Origin: Deltaproteobacteria bacterium
Lineage (GTDB): Bacteria; Myxococcota_A; Polyangia; Polyangiales; JADJMO01
Direction: 5' to 3'
NCBI GenBank assembly: GCA_022843175.1
Contig: JALHOE010000069.1
Coordinates: forward strand, 1 to 39,792
DNA: 39,792 bases
This document shows positions 25,541 to 33,571 of the stretch, in pieces; the first letter of the stretch is position 1; every line of letters starts with the position of its first letter. The notes under the pieces were generated by a model. That model did no database searches. It saw only the letters and a list, made by a program, of their open reading frames with translations, and had not been told where the DNA came from. The position numbers were made by a program, and so were the translations under genes.

Positions 25541-27487
25541 TCACCCGGCGTGGGCGCGCGGCAGCTCGAAGTAAAATTCGCTCCCGGCCGCGAGCGTGCT
25601 CGCCACGCCGATGCGCCCGCCCTGCTGCTCGACGAGCGCCTTCGAGATTGCGAGACCGAGCCCCGTGCCCTTCGGCTTGATCGTGCCGACAGCGAGCTGG
25701 CGAAACCTCGTGAACAGAGTCGGAATATCAACCGGCGAGATACCCGGTCCATGGTCACGCACGACAAATCGAATCATGTCTCCGCTCTCGAACGCGGTCA
25801 GCTCTATCGCGCCAGCAGGAGGAGAGAACTTGATAGCGTTGCCGAGCAAGTTGATGAGAACCTGGATGGTCCGATCCCGATCGGCGACGCAGGTACACTC
25901 CTGCGGAACCGTGACCGTGACCCTCACCGCCGCTTCTGCAGCCAGCGGAGCTGTCGCATCGACGGCGCTCGCCAAGAGCGCAGCCGCACTCTCGGCTTGC
26001 GCTGACTTCGGCGCCGCGTGCTTCGCGCCGTCGACGTCGAGGATCTCGTTGACGAGACGCGAGAGTCGCTCGGTTTCCGCGTCGGCCACGGCGAGCAGGG
26101 AACGCGCATCCTCCGGTAGGTCGGCGATCCCGCCGCGGGCGAGCAGCCCGATGACGCCGCGAATCGAGGTCAGCGGCGTGCGGAACTCGTGCGACACGTT
26201 CGTTACGAACTCGTTCTTCATGCGTTCGAGTTCCCGGCGTGGTGTCACATCGCGAAACACCCACAGGTGCTCGTTCGTCGTAGAGCCCTTGATCGTCAGC
26301 GGTGAATAGTCACGCTCGAACACGCGACCGTCGGTTACGCAGATCTCCTCGGACTGGACCGGCGCACTCGACTGGATCACCGAGTCGACTCGTCGCAGGA
26401 ACGCTGCGGGGTCGTCGGTCAGCGTGGCGACGTGCTCCATCACGCGGGCGGCGCTCGCGCCCAGGCGCGCCTCTTCTCCGCCGAACATCTGCGCGAAGAG
26501 CGCGTTTTCGATCGCGACACGCCGGTCCGCTGTCTCGACGAGTACGCCCGCCCCGAGCCCTTCGACGAGCGCGCCCAGGCGGGCCTCCTGAACACGTTGG
26601 GTGGTCACGTCTCTGAAGATCGCGCGCAGTCCCAGGAGCGCGCCATCGGCCGCGCGCTCGGAGAAGACGGTGCCCTCGACGATCAGCCGTCGGCCGTCGG
26701 CCGCGACGAGGACATTCGAGAGTGGGAGAGACCTGGCTCCCTCCGCGAAACGCGCCAGCCGGGAGGCGCTGGCGGCATGGTTCTCTCGCGCCACCAAGTC
26801 GACGAATGACATGCCGACGGGCTGCGCATAGCCGAGCGTCTCGCGCACCGCGCGGTTGGCGTACGTGACGGTGCCGCGGGCATCGGTGCGAACAACGAAG
26901 TCGCTGAGGCCGTCCAGCAACTGCGCGAGCTCCGCGGCGCTGCTCATCGACTCCTCGTTGAGCGCGCGCTCGCGAGCTTCGAGCGCGCGGACCCGCCGGA
27001 GCTGCAGACGCAGCTCGAGATGAACCTCGATCTGACGCGCCAAGGTGCGAAGCGGGGCCAGCTGCTCCGCCGACATCACGCGCGGCGAACGGTCGATGAT
27101 GCATAGCGTGCCGAGGGCATGCCCGGAGGAGACCCGGAGCGGTATTCCGGCATAGAACCGGATCCGAGGCTCGCCGACCACCAGAGGGTTCTCCGAGAAC
27201 CGCGGATCGGCTGCCGCGTCTGTCACCAGGAGGTAATCATCCTCTCGAATCGCGTGACTGCAGAATGCGACCTCGCGCGGCGTCTCACGCACCGGCAGTC
27301 CGACGCATGCCTTGAACCATTGACGATCCCGATCCACGAGGCTGATCAGCGCAATCGGCACTGCGTAGAGCGTGCGTGCAATGTCGACGATCCCGTCGAG
27401 CACCGGATCGGCCGGGGTGTCGAGTAGCTGCGTCGCGTCCAACGCCTCGAGGCGCTGACGCTCGCCGTCAAGATCATCGTTGCGCAT
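25541..27487 (-). CDS. GAF-PAS-PAS sensor histidine kinase
   Basis: Soluble kinase of 648 residues without membrane helices. GAF domain at about 15-160 (IALISLVDRDRQWFKACVG, REVAFCSHAI), two PAS domains (about 185-300 and 305-420), then the HisKA helix with H433 in NVSHEFRTPLT and an ATPase domain with N box NLLGNAIKFSPP, G1 RDHGPGIS and G2 GTGLGLAISK. Last gene of a four-gene operon; its start overlaps the upstream receiver gene by 14 bases. It has no own receiver, so the lone receiver just upstream is the obvious partner. Confidence 0.93.
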   Translation of the reverse strand: MRNDDLDGERQRLEALDATQLLDTPADPVLDGIVDIARTLYAVPIALISLVDRDRQWFKACVGLPVRETPREVAFCSHAIREDDYLLVTDAAADPRFSENPLVVGEPRIRFYAGIPLRVSSGHALGTLCIIDRSPRVMSAEQLAPLRTLARQIEVHLELRLQLRRVRALEARERALNEESMSSAAELAQLLDGLSDFVVRTDARGTVTYANRAVRETLGYAQPVGMSFVDLVARENHAASASRLARFAEGARSLPLSNVLVAADGRRLIVEGTVFSERAADGALLGLRAIFRDVTTQRVQEARLGALVEGLGAGVLVETADRRVAIENALFAQMFGGEEARLGASAARVMEHVATLTDDPAAFLRRVDSVIQSSAPVQSEEICVTDGRVFERDYSPLTIKGSTTNEHLWVFRDVTPRRELERMKNEFVTNVSHEFRTPLTSIRGVIGLLARGGIADLPEDARSLLAVADAETERLSRLVNEILDVDGAKHAAPKSAQAESAAALLASAVDATAPLAAEAAVRVTVTVPQECTCVADRDRTIQVLINLLGNAIKFSPPAGAIELTAFESGDMIRFVVRDHGPGISPVDIPTLFTRFRQLAVGTIKPKGTGLGLAISKALVEQQGGRIGVASTLAAGSEFYFELPRAHAG

Positions 27488-27869
27488 GCGCCGACATCAT
27501 AAGCGACCGCACCTCGTTGGGCAGGGCGACCGGGTCGAAGGGCTTTCGGATCACGGCAACGGCACCCATCGCGAGGTAGGCAGTGACTTCCTCGGGTTGT
27601 ACTCGCGCCGTCAAGAAGATCACCGGAATGTCGCGCGTCGCCTCGTCGGCTCGCAGCCTGAGGAGGGTGCCCGGGCCATCGAGCTCGGGCATCATCACGT
27701 CGAGAAGGATGACATCCGGACGCTCGAGCGCGACCAACTCGAGCGCCTCGAGGCCGTTGCAGGCGAGGAGTACTCGAAACCTTCCGACAGCGCGGAGGCT
27801 CACTTCTCCCACCCGGCGGATTGCAGGGTCGTCCTCCACGAAAAGCACGGTCGCGGTTGCGGTTGTCAT
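27474..27869 (-). CDS. Stand-alone receiver-domain response regulator
   Basis: CheY-like protein of 131 residues with only a receiver: E12/D13/D14, phospho-acceptor D57 in LLDVMMP, T88 and K109. Likely a phosphotransfer intermediate or diffusible output. The start overlaps the stop of the Ser/Thr kinase gene by four bases and its end overlaps the next kinase gene, so all are translationally coupled. Confidence 0.93.
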   Translation of the reverse strand: MTTATATVLFVEDDPAIRRVGEVSLRAVGRFRVLLACNGLEALELVALERPDVILLDVMMPELDGPGTLLRLRADEATRDIPVIFLTARVQPEEVTAYLAMGAVAVIRKPFDPVALPNEVRSLMMSAHAQR

Positions 27870-29137
27870 CGCGTCTCGGCCCTCGCCCAGCCGTACCGGT
27901 TCATGACCTCCAAGATCCTGCCCACGAGGCCCGCGAATCCCTCGGTCTTGCCGAAGAAGTCCTCAACGCCAAGAATTCCGAACCTCCACCGCACGGCGTC
28001 AGTGACCGTCGCGCTCACCACGATCACCCGCGCATCCCCGCCCTTCGGTATTGCACGCAGCCTCGACAGAGTATCGATGCCGTCGAGCCCGGGCATATCG
28101 TAGTCGAGGATCACGACGTCCGGCGGAGTACGTCGCGCGATGGCAAGCGCTTCTACTCCGGTCCGCGCAGTCGAGACCAAGACCTTTTGCTGATAGAGCG
28201 CGAGCTGCGCGGCACGCGCCGCCAACTTCCGGAAGTCGTCGTCGTCGTCGATTACGAGGATGCGAAGCGCGTCGGAGCTCTCGCGCGCCGGCTCCGGCAG
28301 GGTCTCTCCGCGCGACCACCGCTCCATCGCGTCGCCAAGCGCCGCTGCAAACTCGAGCGCGGAGGTGTAGCGATCGGCAGCTCTCCTCGCCATCGCGCGC
28401 TGCACGACGAGATCGAACGAACCGAGCTCGGGACGGCGGGACGAGACCAGCGGTCGCTCGTGCCCCAGGTGCGCTTGATAAAGCTCCGGGAGGTTCTCGT
28501 GCTCGAACGGCAGGCGTCCCGTCAACAGCTCGAACGCCATGCAGCCGAGAGAGTACACGTCGGCGGTTGGGTCCGCGGGACCGCCGAAGATCACCTCGGG
28601 CGCGAGGTAGGCCGGAGTGCCGGCGGGCTCCTCCTCTACGCGATACTTCGAGGCAATCCCGAAGTCGATCAGGACGGGACGCCCTGAGCCCTCCTCGATG
28701 ATGACGTTCTCCGGCTTGACGTCGCGATGGACGATGCCCGCCGCGTGGACGGCGGCGAGTCCCCCTGCGATCTGTTGGAGGATGGTCAGCGCTCGAAATG
28801 GAGGGAGCGTGGCCCCGTGTGCCAGGTGTTGCTCCATCAGCGTGGACAACAGCCGCCCCGGTACCCGCTCCATCGTCAGGTAGGTGCACTCCGGGCGCGC
28901 GACGGCGTCGTAAATGCGCACTACATGGTCGTGCCGCAGCGCGGCCAGCGCTCGCGCCTCGCGCGCGAATGCGTCTCGGAACTTGCGATCGTCGACCCAC
29001 TCCGGCGCGATCACCTTGAGCGCCACATGACGACGCAAAACCTCGTCGTGTGCGAGGTACACGTGCCCCATGCCCCCCCGACCGAGTAGCTGTTCGAGAA
29101 CATAGCGTTGCTCGACGCGAGTCTGCCCTTCGTTCAT
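27866..29137 (-). CDS. Ser/Thr protein kinase fused to a C-terminal receiver domain
   Basis: Cytoplasmic protein of 423 residues joining two signalling chemistries. The Hanks-type kinase (about 10-275) has GRGGMG (19-24), K41, E60, HRDVKPEN (138-145) and DFG (158-160), so it should be active. The receiver (about 291-412) has the acidic cluster IDDDDD, D345 in LDYDMPG, S375 and K397. There is no transmembrane helix or PASTA domain, unlike classical PknB kinases. The ATG overlaps the upstream histidine kinase stop (ATGA). The receiver probably lets a histidine kinase gate Ser/Thr phosphorylation (inference). Confidence 0.93.
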   Translation of the reverse strand: MNEGQTRVEQRYVLEQLLGRGGMGHVYLAHDEVLRRHVALKVIAPEWVDDRKFRDAFAREARALAALRHDHVVRIYDAVARPECTYLTMERVPGRLLSTLMEQHLAHGATLPPFRALTILQQIAGGLAAVHAAGIVHRDVKPENVIIEEGSGRPVLIDFGIASKYRVEEEPAGTPAYLAPEVIFGGPADPTADVYSLGCMAFELLTGRLPFEHENLPELYQAHLGHERPLVSSRRPELGSFDLVVQRAMARRAADRYTSALEFAAALGDAMERWSRGETLPEPARESSDALRILVIDDDDDFRKLAARAAQLALYQQKVLVSTARTGVEALAIARRTPPDVVILDYDMPGLDGIDTLSRLRAIPKGGDARVIVVSATVTDAVRWRFGILGVEDFFGKTEGFAGLVGRILEVMNRYGWARAETR

Positions 29138-30762
29138 GCTGCCTTCTCCGGGAGCGTGATCAGGAGCTCCGTACCCTGGTCCGCGCGACGCACGATCGTC
29201 AGGTGCCCGCCCGATCGCTCGATGAGCGCTCGACTGATGCTCAGGCCCATCCCCGTCCCTCCCTTGCGGCGTGTGGTCGAGCCGTCGCCCTGTGAGAAGG
29301 GAGCGAACACGCCGCGCGTGTATTCGAGCGGGATCCCCTCGCCGCGATCGACCACCGCGATGGCGACGTTGCCGCGCTCGCGCTTCACCGAGACGTCGAC
29401 CTCGCTGCCCGGCGGCGCGAAGGCGACCGCGTTGTCGAGGACTTGATCGAGGACCGCGCGTAGTCGCGAGCACGCCGCGCGCGCACCCTGCATGTCGGAC
29501 GAGACGGTCACCCGCACATAGACCTGTCGACGCGCCGCCTCCTCGCGCTGCGCTGCGACCGAGCTTTCGACGATCGGCATGACCTCGCTCGCTTGAACAA
29601 CTCCTTCCGAAGGGCCGGTCGCCCCTTCGAAGTCCAGGATCGCCTCGACGAGGTTGGAGAGTCGCGCGCAGTCCTGCAGGCCAACTGTGACGAGCGAGCG
29701 GCCCTCGTCGTCCAGCCGTCCACCAATCCCCGCGGCGAGCAATCCGAGCGAGCCACGGACTGTGGTCAGGGGGCTGCGCAGCTCGTGGCTCACTGCGGCT
29801 ACGAACGAGGCCTTCGCGCGCACGAGCGCATCGCGCTCACGCGTGTCGACGAGGACCGAGACCACCCCCGCGAACTCGTTCGGGTGCGAGCCGGGGATCG
29901 GCGCATCGTAGGAGTCACAGTCGAGACGTGTGCCACCGGCGAGCATGATCTCGGCGTTGACGGGCGGAACGACCGCACCAGGCTGTGCGCGCGCAGCGAG
30001 GCCTCTCAACATCTCGCGCGCCGGTTCGTCGATTGACGGTGCGTCGTCGCTTCCGACGATCGAAAGCAGACGTCGCGCCGCAGGGTTCGCCGCTGCCAAT
30101 TCGAGATCGCGGTCCCACTCGAGGATTGCGACGGGCGAGTGGAGGAAGAGAAGACCAAGGCGACCTTCCAGGTCGCGCTGTTGATGGCGCAGCTGAAAGG
30201 CCTCGCGGATGGTGAGGGACATGCGCCGCGCGGTGATGAGCATGACTCCCAGGAACACGGTCGTCATCGCGCTCATGGCGACGTGGAGCGGCGATCCGAC
30301 GAGGTACAGACGCACGATGAAGGGGACGAGCGCCGGGACGACGTACGCTACATAAGCGCTCGGCACCGGCGCGAGGAAGGGCGTCGCGCCCGCCGTCATT
30401 CCGGCGAGCGCGAACCCGATCACCATTTGGTGCGCCACGCTCACCGGGAAGACGAGAGCGAGCGCGCCCCACGTCGCGCCCGCTCCAAGTGCTCCGACAC
30501 AGAATACGCAGCGCCACCCGCCGGTGCTTGTACGCGCGCGGTCGCGATGGAATGCCAGCACCGAGATCGCGCGCGCCAGAGTCAGGGCGGTCACCACGGT
30601 GATCCAGAGGGTCAAGCGGCGGTCGTTCACGCTCCCGCGCAGTACCGCCCACAGCACGACTGCGTTCACCAGCGTGGCCACGAAGCCGGGAATCGCCTGC
30701 CGATAAACCAGCTCGACTTCCTGACCGAGAGAGCTGGTTCGCAGGGAGAGATGGCGCTGCAC
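29134..30762 (-). CDS. Membrane sensor histidine kinase
   Basis: A 542-residue kinase. Residues about 20-180 form six or so hydrophobic helices without a large periplasmic loop, suggesting sensing inside the membrane. A PAS-like segment (about 200-310, SPVAILEWDRDLELAAANPAA) follows, then H326 in AVSHELRSPLTT, N box LDQVLDNAVAFAPP, G1 DRGEGIP and G2 GTGMGLSISR. Start is a GTG; no ATG fits and no ribosome binding site is clear. First gene of the four-gene operon HK-STPK/REC-REC-HK. Confidence 0.9.
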   Translation of the reverse strand: MQRHLSLRTSSLGQEVELVYRQAIPGFVATLVNAVVLWAVLRGSVNDRRLTLWITVVTALTLARAISVLAFHRDRARTSTGGWRCVFCVGALGAGATWGALALVFPVSVAHQMVIGFALAGMTAGATPFLAPVPSAYVAYVVPALVPFIVRLYLVGSPLHVAMSAMTTVFLGVMLITARRMSLTIREAFQLRHQQRDLEGRLGLLFLHSPVAILEWDRDLELAAANPAARRLLSIVGSDDAPSIDEPAREMLRGLAARAQPGAVVPPVNAEIMLAGGTRLDCDSYDAPIPGSHPNEFAGVVSVLVDTRERDALVRAKASFVAAVSHELRSPLTTVRGSLGLLAAGIGGRLDDEGRSLVTVGLQDCARLSNLVEAILDFEGATGPSEGVVQASEVMPIVESSVAAQREEAARRQVYVRVTVSSDMQGARAACSRLRAVLDQVLDNAVAFAPPGSEVDVSVKRERGNVAIAVVDRGEGIPLEYTRGVFAPFSQGDGSTTRRKGGTGMGLSISRALIERSGGHLTIVRRADQGTELLITLPEKAA

Positions 30763-30774
30763 TCGCGGCCGTTC

Positions 30775-30790
30775 TGCAAGCGCCCGGCCA
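30775..30790 (-). promoter_or_regulatory. Possible sigma-54 promoter for the kinase operon
   Basis: Minus strand TGGCCGG, four bases, TTGCA. The -12 box is perfect; the -24 box keeps TGGC but has CGG for ACG. Spacing is correct. It lies 12 bases before the GTG of the membrane kinase, and an NtrC-type activator gene is just upstream. Confidence 0.3.
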
Positions 30791-30804
30791 CCCGCGGCGA
30801 CGAC

Positions 30805-30840
30805 ATTTCGGCTGTGGCGACTGTTCGAAATCGCAACAGT
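30805..30840. promoter_or_regulatory. Nested inverted repeats, possible activator site
   Basis: ACTGTT (30820-30825) and AACAGT (30835-30840) are separated by nine bases; ATTTCG (30805) and CGAAAT (30826) form a second inverted pair. They lie 15-50 bases upstream of the possible -24 box, where an NtrC-type dimer could bind. Confidence 0.3.
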
Positions 30841-30855
30841 GTCGCGTCACGCGAC
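30841..30855 (-). terminator. Hairpin after the Hpt gene
   Basis: GTCGCG, loop TCA, CGCGAC, three bases past the Hpt stop codon. Perfect six-base stem without a T-run; may attenuate or mark the end of the NtrC-Hpt transcript. Confidence 0.35.
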
Positions 30856-30857
30856 GG

Positions 30858-31142
30858 TCAACCGCGTTCGACGAGCTCGCGGAGACGAGCCCACTCGGCA
30901 GCCGCGGCGGTGCCCGCGAGCAGTGCCTCTTCCAGTTCCCCGGCTGCTACGCTCACGGCATCGAGGCCATAGCTTCCAGCGCTCCCTCGCAATTGGTGAG
31001 CGAGCCGCCGTGCCTCGGTCCGTGGTTCGGGCTGCTCGAGGGCCGCCGCTAGCCGCGCGAGACGAGCCGGGAGCTCGGCGACGAACTCCTGTTGCAGCAG
31101 CGTGAGCTCGCGGCGAAGCGCTTCGTCGTCGGACATAGCCAT
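30858..31142 (-). CDS. Hpt domain phosphotransfer protein
   Basis: Helical protein of 94 residues consisting of one histidine phosphotransfer domain, with the phospho-His in LAHQLRGSAGSYGL. Hpt proteins shuttle phosphate between receivers. The ATG at 31142 follows GAGGGG and the stop of the NtrC-type gene (TGATATG); an ATG two codons later is equally spaced for the ribosome. Because no kinase here is a hybrid, it most likely links the three receivers of the island (lone REC, STPK-REC, NtrC-REC). Confidence 0.88.
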   Translation of the reverse strand: MAMSDDEALRRELTLLQQEFVAELPARLARLAAALEQPEPRTEARRLAHQLRGSAGSYGLDAVSVAAGELEEALLAGTAAAAEWARLRELVERG

Positions 31143-31143
31143 A

Positions 31144-32499
31144 TCACCCCTCATTTCTCCGACCTGCGTCCGCGAGCTTGCGGTACAGCGTTGCCCGATT
31201 GAAACCGAGGATGCGAGCGGCCTCGGACTTGTTGCCCGAAACGGCTTCCATCACGCGGTCGATATACCGACGTTCGACCTCGGCCATCGACACGAGCTCC
31301 CTTGGGTCATCGCTCGCGACCACCACGTGCTTCGACCTGTGGGTACGCACGCGCTCAGGGAGATCCTCAACGACGATCTGATCGAACCGGGCGAGCGCGA
31401 TCGCTCGTTCCATGCAGTTGAACAGCTCGCGGACATTGCCGGGCCAGGAGTATGCAAGCAGACGCTCGGCCGCGGCGGGCGAGATCCCGATGACCTTCTT
31501 TTGCGCACGCTCAGCGATCTCGTCGAGGAAACGTGCGGCTAGAGTGAGGACATCGCCGCCGCGACTCCGCAGCGGTGGCAGCTCGACCGAGAGCACGTTG
31601 AGGCGAAAGTAGAGGTCCTCGCGGAAACGCTTCTCCGCGGTCGCGGTCTCGAGGTCCGCGTTGGTCGCTGCTACGATCCGCACGTCAACAGGCGTCTCGA
31701 CGGTGGATCCTACCGGCCGTACGGTCCGCTCCTGAAGGACCCGCAGGAGCTTTGGTTGCAGCGCCAGAGGAAGCTCGCCCACTTCGTCGAGGAATAAGGT
31801 CCCCCCGCTGGCGCGCGCGAAGAGCCCTGTCTTGTCCGCACGGGCGTCGGTGAACGCGCCACGCACGTGTCCGAAGAGTTCGCTCTCGAGCAGGTGCTCG
31901 GGGATGGCCGCGCAGTTGAGCGCGACGAAGGGCCCGCGGCTTTGACCGCTCGCCGCGTGGATCGCACGAGCAGCGACCTCCTTACCGGTCCCGCTCTCCC
32001 CGCGGATCAGCACCGTGGCTCTGCTCGGCGCGACCCGCGCAATCAAGGCTCGGGTCTCAGCGATCGCTAGGCTGTCACCGTGAAGCCCTTCGATCGGTCC
32101 GTTGACAATCTCCCGAAGCCGGCGCAGCTCGCCCCGTAGCTGACGGTGTGCAGTCGCCCGATCCACAGCGAGTTGAAGCGGAGCGCGCTCGATGGGCTTG
32201 GTGAGGAAGTCGTAAGCGCCCGCGCGTACTGCGCCTACTGCGCGCTCATAGTTCCCATGGGCGGTCAGCACGATCACGGGGAGATGCGGCCGAGCTGCTG
32301 CGACCTGCGCGCAGAGCTCCAGACCGTCGAGGTCCGGCATCTCGAGATCCGTGATGAGCACGTCGAAGTCTTCGTTCGCGAGCCGAGCAAGCGCAGTCGT
32401 GCCACTGTCGACGAAGTAAACGTCGCTGCCCTGGAGCAGCGCGCGCACGAGCCTCCCGATGGCCGGGTCGTCGTCAACCACGAGCACGCGCGCGCCCAC
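31144..32499 (-). CDS. NtrC-family sigma-54 response regulator with GAFTDA loop
   Basis: Activator of 451 residues. Receiver with D9/D10, phospho-acceptor D51 and K101; AAA+ domain with Walker A GESGTGKE (167-174) and Walker [10 protein letters not shown]; Fis-type HTH with SEAARILGFNRATLYRKL. The sigma-54 contact loop is GAFTDA (214-219) instead of GAFTGA, a variant found in other activators. It heads an operon with the Hpt gene and probably controls the kinase operon downstream. Confidence 0.93.
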   Translation of the reverse strand: MGARVLVVDDDPAIGRLVRALLQGSDVYFVDSGTTALARLANEDFDVLITDLEMPDLDGLELCAQVAAARPHLPVIVLTAHGNYERAVGAVRAGAYDFLTKPIERAPLQLAVDRATAHRQLRGELRRLREIVNGPIEGLHGDSLAIAETRALIARVAPSRATVLIRGESGTGKEVAARAIHAASGQSRGPFVALNCAAIPEHLLESELFGHVRGAFTDARADKTGLFARASGGTLFLDEVGELPLALQPKLLRVLQERTVRPVGSTVETPVDVRIVAATNADLETATAEKRFREDLYFRLNVLSVELPPLRSRGGDVLTLAARFLDEIAERAQKKVIGISPAAAERLLAYSWPGNVRELFNCMERAIALARFDQIVVEDLPERVRTHRSKHVVVASDDPRELVSMAEVERRYIDRVMEAVSGNKSEAARILGFNRATLYRKLADAGRRNEG

Positions 32500-32509
32500 A
32501 CGCGCGATC

Positions 32510-32716
32510 CTAACCTATCGAGGCCCGCCGCGGCTGGGTACGCAGACGATCCCAAGAAGTGAAACGGTAGAGCCTGCGCGCCCTCCCGAGGTTCCGCAAG
32601 ATCGCCACGCGCGACGGCGCCGATTCCCTGAGGTTCGGGCTGCGCTTGCGAAGCTCGTGAACCAGGGGCGCAACGGCGCGGATGATCTCGAGGACGTCGT
32701 CGTAGACTCGCAACAT
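32510..32716 (-). pseudogene. Possible fragment of a four-helix-bundle (S23/IVP-type) protein
   Basis: A 68-codon frame starting MLRVYDDVLEIIRAVAPLVH and ELRKRSPNLRE, which resembles the first helix of the 23S-intervening-sequence four-helix proteins common in myxobacteria. After about residue 32 the resemblance is lost and the frame becomes Arg-rich, so it is probably decayed. The rest of 32500-33196 holds an inverted repeat, a REP-like hairpin and a hexamer array. Confidence 0.3.
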
Positions 32717-32781
32717 GAGGTGACTCCCGGTGAACCACGCCGACTCTCGGCGGGCACCCTCGCCCCCCGCCGGCGCGCGGA

Positions 32782-32844
32782 GGGTCGGTCAAGGGCGAGG
32801 AGCGCAGCGACGAGGCGCCGAAGGCGCGAACCCTTGACCGACCC
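32782..32844. repeat. Perfect 14-bp inverted repeat
   Basis: GGGTCGGTCAAGGG at 32782-32795 and its exact complement CCCTTGACCGACCC at 32831-32844, with 35 bases between that include GGCGCC palindromes. It can fold into a long cruciform or RNA hairpin. Not inside any confident gene. Confidence 0.8.
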
Positions 32845-32892
32845 GAGCACGCCGGCAGAATCGAAGGGCCGCGGAGAGAGCCCGATCTGGTC

Positions 32893-32916
32893 AGGCGCTC
32901 GCTGACGCGCGCGCCT
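32893..32916. repeat. REP-like hairpin, copy 2 (inverted)
   Basis: Arms AGGCGCTCGC and GCGCGCGCCT around loop TGAC; the exact reverse complement of the 24 bases at 21463-21486. The flanks differ, so only the hairpin is conserved. A hexamer array starts 37 bases to the right. Confidence 0.75.
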
Positions 32917-32953
32917 ATCACGCCGCGATCACCCCGACACAGAAGCGAAGGAG

Positions 32954-33190
32954 AACGCAGACGCGAGACGCGAGACGCGAGACGCGAGACGCAAACGCGG
33001 ACGCAGACGCGCACGCAGACGCGGACGCAAATGCCGACGCAGACGCAGACGCAAACGCAGACGCGGACGCGAACGCAGACGCGGACGCGAACGCGGACGC
33101 GAACGCGGACGCGAACGCGAACGCGGACGCGAACGCGAACGCCGACGCGAACGCGAACGCCGACGCGAACGCCGACGCGAACGCGACGCG
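32954..33190 (+). repeat. Long hexanucleotide array (ACGCGA/ACGCGG)n
   Basis: About 39 units of six bases, ACGCNN, mixed GCGAAC, GCGGAC, GCAGAC and GCAAAC. It ends six bases before the stop codon of the minus-strand rhodanese gene. Open in all frames, so long ORFs across it are artefacts. Confidence 0.93.
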
Positions 33191-33196
33191 TACGCG

Positions 33197-33490
33197 CTAC
33201 CAGTTGTGGATGCCGCCGATGTCGAGGACTTCGAAGCCCGCGCTGCGCAGCATGCCCGCCGCGCGCGCGCTGCGCGCGCCGCTCCGGCAGTAGACGACGA
33301 CCTTGCGGTCCCTGCTGCCCACGTCCTCGAGGTGCTCGTGGAGCACCTGCACGGGGATGTTCTTGGCGCCGGGGACGTGGCTCTCGGCGAACTCCTCGGG
33401 CGTGCGAACATCGAGGAGCAGCGCGCCGTTGCGGACGAGCTCGCGGTGGGGAGAGGGCGTCTGCTGCTTGTGGGACCAGGACCATGTCAT
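33197..33490 (-). CDS. Single-domain rhodanese (sulfurtransferase)
   Basis: Cytoplasmic protein of 97 residues. ALLLDVRTPEEF and SHVPGAKNIP are rhodanese CDC25-fold motifs; catalytic C68 lies in the loop CRSGARS, which will carry a persulfide. It transfers sulfane sulfur, for example from persulfide to sulfite giving thiosulfate. The ATG at 33490 is fixed by GGAGG nine bases upstream. It diverges from the ECF sigma gene and has an upstream element shared with the persulfide hydrolase gene. Confidence 0.93.
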   Translation of the reverse strand: MTWSWSHKQQTPSPHRELVRNGALLLDVRTPEEFAESHVPGAKNIPVQVLHEHLEDVGSRDRKVVVYCRSGARSARAAGMLRSAGFEVLDIGGIHNW

Positions 33491-33520
33491 CGCGAGAAAC
33501 CTCCGTGAAGGGTGGGACGC

Positions 33521-33552
33521 CGGTGAGAGCCGGCTCACGGCGCGCAGGGTTC
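33521..33552 (-). promoter_or_regulatory. ECF-type promoter of the rhodanese gene
   Basis: Minus strand: GAACCCT (33552-33546), 11 bases, then GCCGGCTCTCACCG (33534-33521). Identical in both blocks and in spacing to the element at 34359-34390. The first block fits an ECF -35 (GAAC core) and CTCTCA a -10. The 30-base leader then holds the ribosome site. Confidence 0.65.
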
Positions 33553-33571
33553 GTGATTACGATTCGAGGCG

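Noticed and set aside
32954..33190. CRISPR array
   Set aside because: Repeat period is six bases with no spacers and no cas genes.
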